In this document: positions 1 through 12,060 of the stretch, piece after piece
Numbering within the stretch: the first letter of the stretch is position 1
Layout of the letters: the number at the start of each line of letters is the position of its first letter
Assembly (NCBI GenBank): GCA_963691655.1
Contig: OY829329.1
Span: forward strand, 57,177,408-57,241,407
Source of the DNA: Toxonevra muliebris
Lineage: Eukaryota > Arthropoda > Insecta > Diptera > Pallopteridae
Reading direction: 5' to 3'
DNA length: 64,000 nucleotides
The notes under the pieces: generated by a model
The model's database searches: none
Seen by the model: only the letters and a program-made list of their open reading frames with translations
Told to the model about the DNA's origin: nothing
Program-made: the position numbers and the translations under genes

Positions 1-2478
1 AACATTCCCTTTTAAGATATATTTTAGGTACATTAGTCTACAAACTCGAATGGATTAAATAAGTCTTTTACCAATTGTGCAGATATCAAAGTGACTGCTA
101 TATAAAACTGTAGCACATTTAATTTGATTACATAAAAATTATTACACATTCTTTTGGCAACTTTACAATTTTGTTTACACAATTTAACTTTGTATTGTTG
201 TGAACAAAACTAGAAAAAAACCAACTGAGCAACTTAAATAACAATTACTTTAACTAGTCTTTACAAAAAACTAAGGGGGAAAAAACAAAAATAAATATTG
301 CCGTAACTTTTGCTATTCTTACTGCATACCAGTCAAAAATTATGAAAATATTTTTTCTACCCTAAAAATAACAAATTGCACAAACATATTGCACCCTACA
401 CCCTTTTCCTGTTGTTTTTTTTTTACAATTTTTTGTTTGCATTCTCTTGCTATAATAGAGAGATAGAGAAAGACAGAGAGTTTTAAAAAAGAAAGAGCAA
501 ATTTGGAATGAAAGTGCATTGTTTTTTTTTAATATTACTTGCAGCAAAATAAATAGTTTTTGTTAGTATTTGTTTTAGAGGCCACACCCACTTTCTTCGT
601 GCGTCATCATAAATTTCATAAATTTTTCTTGATTTAAATTTAACATAATTTTTATTGTTGTAATTTAGTTGAGTTAAGTCACAACGAGCTTGCCAAGCAA
701 GTAAGTCGTCAGCTTTTGGTTTTTATTTATTTCGCTCTTTTCTCCCATACCAAAGAGAGAAATCTTACTGTCTCCCTTGTGTTTCTTTGGAGCTGTGTTA
801 ATATGTGCACAGACACATATACACACACATGCAGACATGCATACGAGTACACAGTAACTTTTACATTGTAAGTTTCTTATTCTTGTTTTTGTTTTTGTCG
901 TTTTGTCTGTTTGTTTATTTGAATTTTTATGTCTGTTTTTCTTGCTATTTTTGCCTTATGAAATTAATTTCGTAATTATAAACTTGTTCTACATTTTTGT
1001 TTACCCTCTCTCCCTCTCTCAACCTCTTCTTTCTCAGTCGCCTTATGTTGCTTTCTTGGCATCATATTTGGCAACACTTTTTGTTGTCATTATTGTAATT
1101 ATAGTAATTAGCATTTGAATGAATTTAAATTGTTTCTAATTAACTTTTATGATTTTGGTTATTTTTCTTCTTTATTTTTTTTTGTACATACATACAGAAG
1201 TTCTAGTTAAATGTTTCAAATGACATATGTTTATTGTTGTTTTACATAAATAACAACAACAAGACAAAGTTGAAGAAAAATAAAGAGATATAAATTTAAT
1301 TTTTATAATTTACTTAAGAAATTTTATACACCCATAAGAAATATGCTGCGTTTTAACAGCTTCATTGAGGAAGCAAATTCGGATAAATTGTATTTTATAA
1401 TGAACACTTGTTATTTAAATAACACTTGCAGTAAAATAAATAGGATAATAAATTAATGGGGATAGTTTTCATTTCTAAACCATCATCCCCTCTCTCCAAG
1501 TATGTTCAATCTTAAATTATAGTAACGTTAAATTGGACGCATGGTCCAGATTTTAACCCTTTACAAATCGCCATAAAGAACCAGTTTACCTAAGTATTTT
1601 GCTCAATAAATCCTGAATTCAATCTCGTATTTAAACTATCAACTTGCGGTCCTGCCCGCTTATAAAAACACACACTTGGCATCAGTAACTAAGTACAAAT
1701 GTTAATGCATTAAAAAAACTAAAACTTAAAAAGAATATAATTTCTTTACTGCATAGAACGATAAAGGAGCAAAAAAATGTATTCTAGCAAGAAAAAGAAA
1801 ATATGAAAAACTCACAGCTCACTGAGCAGAATGAAAAACTACAAAGGCGCACGCATAATTTGCTCAAATTTGAATAGATAAATCTTGTCTCGTTTAAATA
1901 AAATTCGAAGAATACTATATGCTGAGTTGCACTAAAGTTGAGTGCGTTGAACTATCAGGATAATAAGTTTTCTCCGCAGATTTTTTGTGTCCCTTCTTAG
2001 TTCTACAAAAATGAAGGCTTTCCATTTAAATTTTTTTTTAGCATCCTATCGTTTTTTGAGAGTTTTAATTGAGTGAAAATTGTCAAAAGAGCTGGTATAA
2101 ATCTTTTCGAAGGAGAGAAAGGGCCACCAACCAACCCACCTCTGCCTCTAATATCTATTGTTAGGATATAATGAGCTCTATTAACACGTTTGTTTTGCCA
2201 ATGGATTTATTGTAAAAAAAAAGATCAAAACCTGCTAAGTTCAGCTTAGAAGAGATAACCTACAAGATGAACCAGACCAAGGTGTCTTAAACCCATTGTC
2301 TAACTAGAAGCCATAAATCAAATTCATCAAATCGAAAAGGAGGAGCCTTGGAAGATCAAACTCCCATTCTCCGAAATAATTTAAAAACATATTAATATAA
2401 ATCACAAAAACAAAAAAATTGTATATAATGGAAATATTTTTCCGATTAAGCCTCTATTAGGTAGATGTGTCAATAGCA
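1..2478. other. intronic DNA without recognisable genes
   Basis: AT-rich sequence with T/A runs and a short CA stretch (about 817-845). The short open frames here are low complexity and match no protein family I know. Confidence 0.6.
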
Positions 2479-4314
2479 GAGCTGTAAAAGAATGTAAATT
2501 AATCTCCTCAATTGATATAAGTCACAATTGAATAATAATTTTTGATTGCATTTATTGAATAACATATTTGACTCCAAAATAAAAAACGCAGTTAGAAGTC
2601 TTTTTTGGAGTCGCCGATTGGTTAGTCATTTAGAAAAGTCTTTGTTAGAGTCAAGGGAATGCAATTTCTTTTTTAAATCATGAGACTGCAAATCTTATGA
2701 CTCCAAAATCATAACTGCTTTGAAGTCACTTGGAGTCACTTAAATACCCTAGAACTCAAATACAGTCAGTTGGAGTCAATTGCAATTTGCAGTCAATTGG
2801 AGTCACTTGGAGTCTTTTGGTGTCAATTGAGATTTTGAAGCCAATTGGAGTCAGTTGAAGTCATTTGGAGTCAATTGGGAATTTGAAATCAATTGGAGTC
2901 ACTTAGAGGAGTCATTTGGAGTCAATTGGGTATTTGAGTCAATTGCAATTTGCAGTCAATTGGAGTCTTTTGGAATCAATTGAGATTTTGAAGCCAATCG
3001 GAGTCAGTTGAAGTCATTTGGAGTCAATTGGGAATTTGAAATCAATTGGAGTCACTTAGAGGAGTCATTTGGAGTCAACTGGGTATTTGAGTCAATTGCA
3101 ATTTGCAGTCAATTGGAGTCTTTTGGAATCAATTGAGATTTTGAAGCCAATCGGAGTCAGTTGAAGTCATTTGGAGTCAATTGGGAATTTGAAATCAATT
3201 GGAGTCACTTAGAGGAGTCATTTGGAGTCAATTGGGTATTTGAGTCAATTGCAATTTGCAGTCAATTGGAGTCTTTTGGAATCAATTGAGATTTTGAAGC
3301 CAATCGGAGTCAGTTGAAGTCATTTGGAGTCATTTGGAGTCAATTGGGAATTTGAAGTCAATTGGAGTCACTTGGAGTCAATTGGGGATTTGAAGTCACT
3401 TGGAGTCAATTGGAATCAAATAGAATGTGAAGTTAATTTTAATATCGATGGTCATACGTTGACCCGCATATGTAGTTTTTCACCGTTTTTGTAAGGGACT
3501 ACAAAAAAGCAATAAATGTACATAAACATAATTTTAAATCAGAGAAAAATATTTTTGGAATTTTTTTTTTTTTAAACTTATTTTTATATATTGTTCTTAA
3601 AAATTTATTACGTTATTGTCTTGTCTTCCAAAAGCGTGGTATGTATGTAGTCAGCAATCAGTTTATAAATCATAGTTGGTTTTGATAAAATTAACGAATG
3701 GATATATTAAATAACGCATACATTAAAATTAACTTCAGATTCTATTTGATTCTAATTGACTCCAATTGACTTCAAATGACTCCAAGTTGACTCCAATCGA
3801 CTTCAAATTCCCAATTGACTCCAAATGACTTCAATTGACATCAACTGACTTCAAATTCCCAATTGAATCCAAATGACTCCAATTGACTTCAAAGCCCCAA
3901 TTGACTCCAAAAGACTCCAAGTGACTCCAATTGACTTCAAATTTCCAATTGACTCCAAAAGACTCCAAGGGACTCCAATTGACTGCAAATTGCAATTGAT
4001 TCCAAATGACTCCATTTGAGTTCAAGGTTACTCGAGTGACTCCAAGTGACTTCAAGTGACTCCAAATGACTCCAAGTGACTTCAAAGCAGTCATGATTTT
4101 GGAGTCACATGATTTCAAAAAAGATTGCATTCCCTTGACTCTACAAAAGACTTTTCTAAATGAATAACCAATCGGCGACTCCAAAAAAGACTTCCAACTG
4201 CATTTTTTATTCTGGAGTCAAATATGTTTTTCAGTAACTGCAATCATGAATTGTCGGTTATTAACTGTGACTTCAAGGTATTGCAATTAAATTGTTTGCA
4301 TTCTTTTACAGTTC
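2479..4314. mobile_element. foldback-like element with long repetitive inverted arms
   Basis: Left arm 2479-3443 and right arm 3722-4314 are imperfect reverse complements around a loop of about 278 bp. Matching landmarks: the outer word AGCTGTAAAAGAATG (near 2480) against CATTCTTTTACAGTT (4299); CATATTTGACTCC (about 2562) against its complement near 4212; a stretch with GAGTCAAGGGAATGCA against TGCATTCCCTTGACTC; and the inner GAAGTTAATTTTAAT (3429-3443) against ATTAAAATTAACTTC (3722-3736). The arms consist largely of short repeats built on GGAGTCAATT and GGAGTCACTT. Long inverted repeats made of short tandem repeats around a unique loop are the hallmark of Foldback-type elements in flies. There is no coding capacity and I see no clear target duplication, so the outer limits are approximate. 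Confidence 0.65.
2895..3353 (+). repeat. 153-bp higher-order tandem repeat, three copies
   Basis: The word GGAGTCACTTAGAGGAGTCA starts at 2895, 3048 and 3201, giving two equal periods of 153 bp. Each unit consists of 8 to 20-bp sub-repeats (GGAGTCAATT, GAAGTCATTT, GCAATTTGCAGTCAATT). The copies differ by only a few bases, so they are much more homogeneous than the surrounding array. The right arm of the foldback lacks this expansion, which explains why it is shorter. Confidence 0.85.
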
Positions 4315-6274
4315 TGGTCTACAGTCATATTCGTATATATTGTACCTTTTCATGCATTTTTATGAAAATATTGTGTTTTTGGTTGGTGATAAATTTAAAC
4401 TTTTTTGTATACTATGCCGGTATAAATTTGCTTCTTTTTTTTGGTTCTCACTGGTTTTCGCATATCTTGAACTACCTGCGCAGATAAAAATAAAAAAAAT
4501 TTCAGGTTTATTTAGCTAGCTCAATTTGAAGTGTATTTCGATTACTCGATAAACTCGAAGAAGGACTGCTGTTAAACGAAACAACAAAACTATATGGCAA
4601 CACTACAAAAAACTTTTCATGCATATTACAAATAGCATATTCATATGCATTTTACAATTTTATTGTTATTGGCAAAAAAAAAAAATCCAATGCGGACATT
4701 GCCAATATTGTTTCGACTCAATAAAGAAAAAACGGAACTGTTAAAATTAATAATTTCCGCAATATTGCGATATAGTAGTTAGGAAAACATTTAATTTTCT
4801 AAAACGGGAAATGAAAGAAAATTTTTATTAGAACTCATTATCTTTTATGTTTTTATTATGAAAATCATTAAAAGCAGAAAACGAATAAAAAAATTTTATA
4901 TTGCTATGCTTTTGTAAGCTTATTGCATACTTTCTAGTTCAAAGATATAGTAGTTAAAAAACAAAAACAAAAAAAACAAACACTAAAAACAGAGCAGCAA
5001 GAAATTTTCATGAACAAAAATGTGAAAGTTAAATCCCCAGGCGGCATAAATTTTGACTTTATCGTAGAAATACAGACAAACAAATAAACATACAGACATG
5101 CACCCGTATATGTAGATGCATATATCTATATGTATATGTGTACATATGCATACATACATATATGACTGGCTCAGTTGCATATGTGTTGATGTTGTAGTTT
5201 ACTTATTTGTTTTTGTATACGTATAACGTACAAACACATGAACGCATATTTACGGAAACGGAAATGCGCTTTTTATCACAAAACAACCACAGTGAGCAAA
5301 ATAGAAGAGAGCAAAATAGGAGAGAGAGAAGAAGAAAATGGAAAATGTAAGCAATCCGTTGAATGGCTGTCGTGACATTGCCATTTTTTTTTTTTTGTTT
5401 GTTCTTTTTTTTTGGTTTATTCCGGCTCTTTTTTTTTGCTGCTACCACTGCTATTATTATTATTTGCTTCTTTTTTTATTTTGTTTGGTTTGTACTGCAA
5501 TTGCAGCAACAGCAGCAGAAACTTGTTAACATGTTGCCAACAAGCAACAAACCTAGTGAGCAAAAAAAAAATGTGAAAAAATTGCATGGGTTTTGTCATA
5601 AAGAAAAAAATATATTAAAAAAAAAAGAATAAAAACTATAAGCGTAATTTTGCAATTGCAATAAAAATAGGTTGACATGACAGACAGGCAGACAGGCAGC
5701 CATAGTGTGACAAATGTAGCTAGACGATATGTCAACTTTTTGAACAAATATGAAGTTGGTTGCTTGCTTGATAACAATAAATATCACAAGTTTGTCATTA
5801 TTGCGAAACGCACACACACACAGTAGAAAGTGTGGATAAAAAGAAAAATACGAAAGCAATTTAAAATTCATTTAAACACAGGCGACAACAATAGAGAAGG
5901 AACAGGGTTATGAAACTTGAGTCTTATATATTCACATAATTACATTTCTTATAAATTTCTATATCAATGTTATAAATATCGTTCGTAAAACCACGATTCA
6001 TTAGATTAATGTAATGAATGCAATCATAAATGCAATTAATGTGTTAATAAATATAATGAACATTTTATTAAATATGATGAATGTGTTCATAATATAGATA
6101 CAAGTGTTTATAAATCCAGTATTTCGAAATTTATTGAACGATGTTCATCATATTAATGTAGAAATTTAAAAAAAAAAATTCTTTATGTGCTATAACTTAT
6201 TTGATCTTACTCGAGATGCTCAGGATCTGCGTGGTACTCTATATTTGGTTCAATGTCAACAAATACAGTAGATA
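4315..6274. other. intronic DNA without recognisable genes
   Basis: AT-rich sequence with TATA/CA microsatellite-like stretches (about 5095-5170), a homopolymer-rich stretch (5380-5640) and a short CAGACAGG run near 5690. Open frames here come from T-rich repeats. Confidence 0.55.
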
Positions 6275-6658
6275 ACACAGGCCGACAAAATTTGACGAAT
6301 GCTCTTACCCAGAAACCAGACTATACCTCTTCGAAGGATTTTGACGCGCTGAACTCAAATCTGGCCGCAAAATTGCTCTATCACAAGCGAAAAAAAAGAT
6401 ATTTGAGCAAACTCAACGTTATTTGAAGAGAAAGACTAGTACTTTGAGATGCTATCAATAATTTTTGAAAGAAAATAGGATCGGCCGTGCTACATAACCT
6501 TAAAAATGAGCTAAAACGGTATTTTTTGCACTTCTAGGTTAGGATATCTCGAAATCTACAAATAGAGCAATTTTGTGGCCAGATTCAAATTCAGCACATC
6601 AAAATCCTTTGGATAAGTATAGTCTGGTTTATGGGTAAAAATTTTGTTGGCCTGTGTA
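6275..6658. mobile_element. MITE with long terminal inverted repeats
   Basis: Left arm 6275-6381 and right arm 6562-6658 are inverted copies. The outer end is ACACAGGCCGACAAAATTT on the left and the complement of ACACAGGCCAACAAAATTT on the right. The arms also share ACCAGACTATAC, AAGGATTTTGA and AAATTGCTCTAT. A divergent middle of about 180 bp has no coding potential. This is a non-autonomous DNA element; its superfamily is unclear because I cannot define a convincing target duplication. Confidence 0.65.
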
Positions 6659-9600
6659 ATTTTAGATGTGATCAGTTTGTTTTGCACCAGAAATGAGCTT
6701 TATATTTTAATCAGATTCCATCTTCTATAAAAAAAAAGTGATATCTCTTTTGAACTAGGAATGGACCGGATAATTTTTATAATTTTTTTCTTTTATGCTG
6801 AGCAGACGCACTACTTCTAAAGTACACTGAAAATATTTTTAAAGACACATCAGTTCACTGCGTATACAAGGTGGAAATTTTAAACATTTTTGGAATTTGA
6901 GTTTATTTTTACTAAAATCAAGTTTACAGATTTTCATTGTTCAGTGATCTATAGTAGAATTTCATGGGCAACATATTTTTGGAACATATTAACCCTCTAT
7001 CGACCCTCTTAATGGGTCAAAAATGTTTTTTTCTTAAAGAGCAAAAAAGACCCATAAAGGTGGGCACTAAAGGGTTAACTTCTTAAAAGGAAATATTTTC
7101 CAGAAAATTCTATTATAAGTTGCTGAACATACCAACAAGCTTTGACGCAAAACTAACAAGTTGACCTATGATTTATTATACTTAATCTGTTAGAAATGGG
7201 CAAACTTTAGGCCCGCGTAAAAAGAAAATTAGACGTAAACTTTTAAAACGCTGAGATACGTGTAATTTTTTTTCTTGAATTCTATCAGAATCCACTTTCA
7301 GAACATTGTTATTTTTATATGTGTTGAATAGTGTTATGAACGTGATTATTTTATGCGCGCAACAGATCTGTAATAGTCATAGTTTAATCAATAATAATTT
7401 GTGATAAGTAAAATTTCACCTTCAGCAGTTAGAAGTATTATTGAAGTTAAATAGTGGTCCTTTGGAATCTGGGGAATGCAAATTGTATTGCTTCAATAAC
7501 ATAACTGCATTGAAGTCACTTAGAGTAAGTTGAAGTTACATGAATTCACGTGAACTCAATTGGAGTTAACTGAAACTTGAACCGAAACTTGGCTTCCGGA
7601 TCCTGACCTAGTTGGTTTCACTATAAAATGAACTCAAAATGCTTAAAAATCTTCTGGAAATATAAATTAATATGCCATCACCAAACTCTAAATGATTTTA
7701 AATCGATTGTGCTAAAAACTGCACAAAAATAATTTAAATCTGAAGCCATTTAAAAGTCTGCAGCAATAAGAACAGTTCGCTGTAGGTCAAGGCAATGAAT
7801 ACGTTTAGCTATTAATTAGTCTAATGACATATTATGTGAGGTAGATGCATTTGAAAAATCGAAAACCAAAGTTCAATTTCAAAAAAATTTATGAAAAATC
7901 GAGAAAATTTAGATGCAACTGTGACAATTACACTTTAGTGAATACAAACAAAAACAAAATGTCACAGCCACAACAAACAAAAACTGGAATAGCTAAATCA
8001 AAAGCTTTTCTATTATTTTTTATGATTTCACATTTGAAGTTGAAATATTTACTAGCATTTTGCAGAAATAATAAACAGAGAAAAAAAAGCGGTGTAAAAT
8101 AATTTCATGACCCAATTCTACAATAAAAATGTGTGTGTGTGTGCGCAAAACCGCAACACAAAGTACAAATGCCGACACATAAAGCATAGAAATCATATAA
8201 AAAAAATTATATAACCCCTTTAATTTTATTACAGAACTGAAAGAGCGCACCAAAAAATACAGAAATCAAATATGATTAGAGCACAAAAAGCAAAAGCCAC
8301 ACACATTCAGTTACAATTTTCTAACAAGCGTACAGAAACACGAGGTAAACGATAAGAGCAGGAGTTGAATGGCAAAAGGAACGAGGAAGAAGAGTACGAG
8401 GGATTGCAATATGCACAAAAAGCGATAATTTAAAAGTGCAAAAAAAAAATATTTTTTCTCTCTTCAATCAAGCTATAAATTTAACGTGTCAAATCAATTT
8501 GAACAAAATACCAAAAAGGAAAAAAAAAAAAAATTTTGAATAGAAGTATTTATGTGTATGTCTGTGCTTGGTTGCATACTTTGCAACAACCACACCCACT
8601 ATGTAAGTATGTATGCAAAATGATTGCGGTTTGAATTTGCATACTTTGCTTTGGTTGGTTTGGGTTTGCCTGTGTAACTTCTGCTGACTGTTGATTCTAT
8701 GAGTTGCTACTGCTGCTTCCACTGCTGCGCTATACACCTATGTAAACTTTTATGTGTTTGCACTTTATTTACTAATACTATTTACTTTTTTTTTTGTAAA
8801 CACAGCCTACCTAGAAATCGAAAGCCAACCGCATTTGTAACTCTTAAGCCTAAGTACGTAGAGGTATGTATATAGATATATCTGTGAATTGACGAGCAAT
8901 GATTTTTGTTTTACGGTGATACGGATTGATATTACCGCTTTCGGTGCGAGTTAGTAACTCTATAAGAAATAAGGGTACCACATTTTATGTCAGATCAGTG
9001 AGTGAACTCGTAAACTTTATGAGAGATTTAAGTAGTTAAGTTAAAATTTAGGAAAATTGAGTTATTACCTGAAAAACTTAATTAAGAAGTCAAATTTTAA
9101 AACACAGTAGTGTTTTCTTACTTTCTTTTCACACATTTTTCACTCTTCTACACAGCGTTCAGTAATTCGATTATTTTCTACAATATAAGAAACCGGTTTC
9201 TAACTAGTATTAAATAAAATAAACTTTCTTTGGAAAGTGTAAGCATGTATTTTGTTTTATTTTTTTTTTTTTAATTTAGTTAGCAAACTACTGCAACTTC
9301 ATTTATTCTGTTCTTTCTCTAACTATGTAAAAATTTGCATACTAACACTTTGTCTGCATGTATTTGTAAAGCATACGAAGGAAAGAAATATTCTTGTTTT
9401 TGTTTTTTTTTTTGGAAAAATTTATGAGCACAACTTAAATTGCAGAAAAATTCTCTCAATACTTTCTTATGCTCGTCAAAAGTTACAACCAAAATAGGAT
9501 TAGCATATTGAATATCTTTGGAAACAAAAATAAAAATAAAAAAAACTTGAAAGTACATAGTGAAAAAGAAAAATAGCCTAACTTGAATTAAGTTTGAAAA

Positions 9601-9863
9601 TATTTTATCGCATATTTTTATTTATAGGCTTTATATGGTATGAATTTCTTATTATCTTTTCTGAATATACAAAATTTCAAAACCGGTCTTTGATCTTAAT
9701 ATAGAGTCTTTACAAATCTTACTACAGTTTCTATAATATTTCTATTGAAAACTATCGTACTCGCCCGTCAAGAATATACACTTAAGCTGTATGACAAAAG
9801 TCAATATTTGTTACGAATAATTACCAAAAATCTATTCCAAGGAGAAAAAACTCAGGAAGTGTA
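6659..9863. other. intronic DNA without recognisable genes
   Basis: AT-rich. It contains one degenerate relative of the foldback array (about 7425-7580, listed separately) and a short GT run at 8131-8142. No exon or RNA gene could be supported. Confidence 0.55.
7425..7580 (+). repeat. degenerate copy of foldback-arm sequence
   Basis: Contains GGGGAATGCAAATTG, then AACATAACTGCATTGAAGTC and ACTTAGAGTAAGTTGAAGT, in the same order as the outer left arm of the foldback-like element near 2655-2745 (GGGAATGCAATT, then ATAACTGCTTTGAAGTCACTT). It is only a fragment and clearly older. Confidence 0.5.
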
Positions 9864-10018
9864 CAGGGTGACAATTGTAAAGTGACGCAAGTTTAATACT
9901 CTGCAGCAAGCTTTGCCATTTACCGTTACTTTAATTTAAAAAGCAAATTCATTCATCACTGGCTTTGCTTTTAATTTCATTTGAATTTTTGTTATTACAT
10001 TTTGAAATTTCCATAAAA

Positions 10019-11011
10019 ATGGACAAGGAAATTATTCGTCGTGAAATTATGAAATTTCATTTGGCAAATTAAGTAGCCGTCAAATTGCAAAGGCTTTAAA
10101 TTTGTCAAGTCGTACGGTAGACCGATATAATGAAACTGGGGGTTTTGGAGATAGAGACCGGGGAAAATTTTCAACAGTTGCCACTACTGGTTTAACAGAA
10201 AAAATTCGTAAACGAATCAAGCGAAATCCAAGGCACTCAATGAGAAAAATCGCTAAGGAAGTGGGAGTAAACCGTGAAACAGTGCGTGCGAATCATTGCA
10301 AAATCAAAGCTTAATCTTAAGCCGTACAAGCTCCGAAAAGCTCAAGATCTGACACAAAAAAAGAAATATTTGCGACTGCAAAGATGCAAGGCGTTGCTAC
10401 GCTCCTCCGTGTTAAAAAATGTTGAAAATATCTTGTTTACAGATGAAAAAATGTTCACGGTTGAACAACATTTCATTGCGCAAAATGACCGAATGTGGCT
10501 AACATCATCATCGCAACAAAATAGGACTGTTGGCCGAGTTCAAAAGCCAGCTTCCGTTATGGTATGGGCTGGAGTTTCCGCTAATGCCAGAACCCCTCTA
10601 ATATTCGTTGAAGAGGGTGTTAAAATTGACCAGGTTGTTTATCGGAGCATTTTAAATGAACATGTTCTTCCCTGGGCCCAAGATACATTTGGAAATGAAA
10701 ACTGGACTTTCCAGCAAGATTCTGCACCTTCCGACAATTTTTCTGGATTCTGCACCGACAATTTTTCTGGATTCATAACATCTCAAGAATGGCCACCATA
10801 CTCCCCAGACTTGAATCCAATGGACTACTCTATTTGGAGTATTTTAGAGAGTAAGGCTTGTGCATCTCAACACCACAGTCTGGAGCCGCTGACAAATTCA
10901 TTAGAGAAAGCCTGGACTGAAATTGATCAGGAAGTCCTGCGGCGAACAGTCCTACGATTTCCGGATCGATTGAAGGCATGTGTGCAGGCTAAAGGAGGTT
11001 ATATTGAATGA
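10019..11011 (+). pseudogene. broken Tc1/mariner transposase
   Basis: The frame opens at ATG 10019, is lost near 10069, continues as a helix-turn-helix segment (RQIAKALNLSSRTVDRYNE; then IRKRIKRNPRHSMRKIAKEV), is lost again near 10290, and then runs open to TGA at 11011. The long piece has the first catalytic aspartate in ENILFTDEKMF, VMVWAGVSANARTPLIF, the second in FQQDSAP and the third in SPDLNPMDYSIW. The wording and expected spacing fit the DD37D (maT) group. After QQDSAP the expected AHK-type stretch is replaced by an internal duplication (SDNFSGFCTDNFSGF), leaving 34 instead of 37 residues between the last two aspartates. With two frameshifts and an altered active site it cannot make a working enzyme. 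Confidence 0.85.
10731..10774 (+). repeat. short tandem duplication inside the transposase
   Basis: CCGACAATTTTTCTGGATTC occurs twice, 24 bp apart, encoding DNFSGF twice. It disrupts the segment between the second and third catalytic residues. Confidence 0.85.
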
Positions 11012-11212
11012 GGTGGGGTTCAAATGAATGCTTATATATTCAGCAATGTTAACACTTAATTGTACTTAATGGAAGTACGTCCTTTTGAAAATAACTGATG
11101 AAATGTGTGCGTCAATTTACGATTGTCACCCTGTAAAGTCAAAAATTATACCATATATTGCGAAACCAGAGAGGTGCAAACGCAAGAAATTTTTTCAAAG
11201 TACATTGCCATT

Positions 11213-12060
11213 TGTAACGAACCTTCCTGGTTCCTTTGCTTTTAGTCAGGGTATACTCAGCGAGTAACCAGGGTGCGTAAATAATAGCTCACGATAGTTC
11301 GTTTCTATTTTGTTTGTTCACTTGTTTATTTATATTTTTCACTGTTGTTTTTAATTACATTTGATTATTTTTATTATTGGTACCTCGTACAGTCTTTGTT
11401 TGTTCCTTGTAGCCCCTCAATCGTCCCTCTCGGACGTTCGTTTGCCTTCGTTGGCGCTCGTTTGCCTTCGTTGGCGCTCGGTTTGGCCTTGTTGGCGCTC
11501 GTTTGCGTTCGTATGTTTTCTTTGCGTGTCTTCGTGACACGGTGGCTAGGTCATTGTCGTTTGTTGTATAGTCCGTGGCAATTTCGCGTATTCAATACAC
11601 CAGGGTAAGTGGATACGACCCCCTGATGCCGATTAATACCTCAGCGGAAATCTTAATCTTGAAGTAAGGACCTACGCCAAGATCTAATTAATACCTCACG
11701 AATGAATAATGTCTTAGGAAGAACCTAGCATGCGGACGCTCTGCTGATATAAACTAACGACTCTTTTGTACTATCCTTCCGTGCGGACGCATCGGTTGGT
11801 TTATTTCATATAATCTAGCGAATAGAGAACAATAGAACCACCAAGCTACTACCTTAGATCACGATCTAAGTCAATCTAGATCAATCTTCCAGGAATGTAT
11901 AATATTACCTCTCTGTGTTCGATATTCTCTGTGCTGTAGAATTTTCAAATCATGTCACTGATATCTATATAACTATATTCCTTACAGAAGACCTCGGTAC
12001 TCGAGTGGGTAGCTCACTAGCGTGTCCCTGGACAGCTGCTTAACCTATATCCATTTGAAG
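11213..12060. other. GC-richer insertion of unknown type, possibly a solo LTR
   Basis: Composition changes abruptly from AT-rich intron to a mixed sequence with CpG-containing words (GTGCGGACGCATCGG, CTCGGACGTTCG). It begins near TGTAACGAACC (about 11214), and a possible matching end CCTTACA lies near 11988, which would give TGTAA...TTACA ends as in an LTR. I find no matching target duplication and no clear primer-binding site, so this is only a suggestion. No coding potential is convincing. Confidence 0.3.
11434..11512 (+). repeat. 20-bp tandem minisatellite
   Basis: CGTTTGCCTTCGTTGGCGCT starts at 11439 and 11459, followed by a 21-bp variant at 11479 and a partial unit at 11500. The frames running through it are repeat translations, not genes. 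Confidence 0.8.

Larger units (their letters stand above)
9864..11133 (+). mobile_element. Tc1/mariner-superfamily element (DD37D, maT-like)
   Basis: Terminal inverted repeats CAGGGTGACAATTGTAAA (9864-9881) and its complement at 11116-11133 (one mismatch), each flanked by TA (9862-9863 and 11134-11135), the typical target duplication of this superfamily. Length 1270 bp. The interior encodes one transposase, now interrupted by frameshifts. The nearly intact ends and readable protein suggest a moderately young but inactive copy. Confidence 0.9.

Noticed and set aside
3831..4184. 117-codon frame on the minus strand with NWSHLESFGV repeats
   Set aside because: It is a translation of the right arm of the foldback-like array.
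11345..11608. 87-codon frame with FAFVGARLPSLALGLALLAL
   Set aside because: The hydrophobic look comes from the 20-bp minisatellite; no other support.
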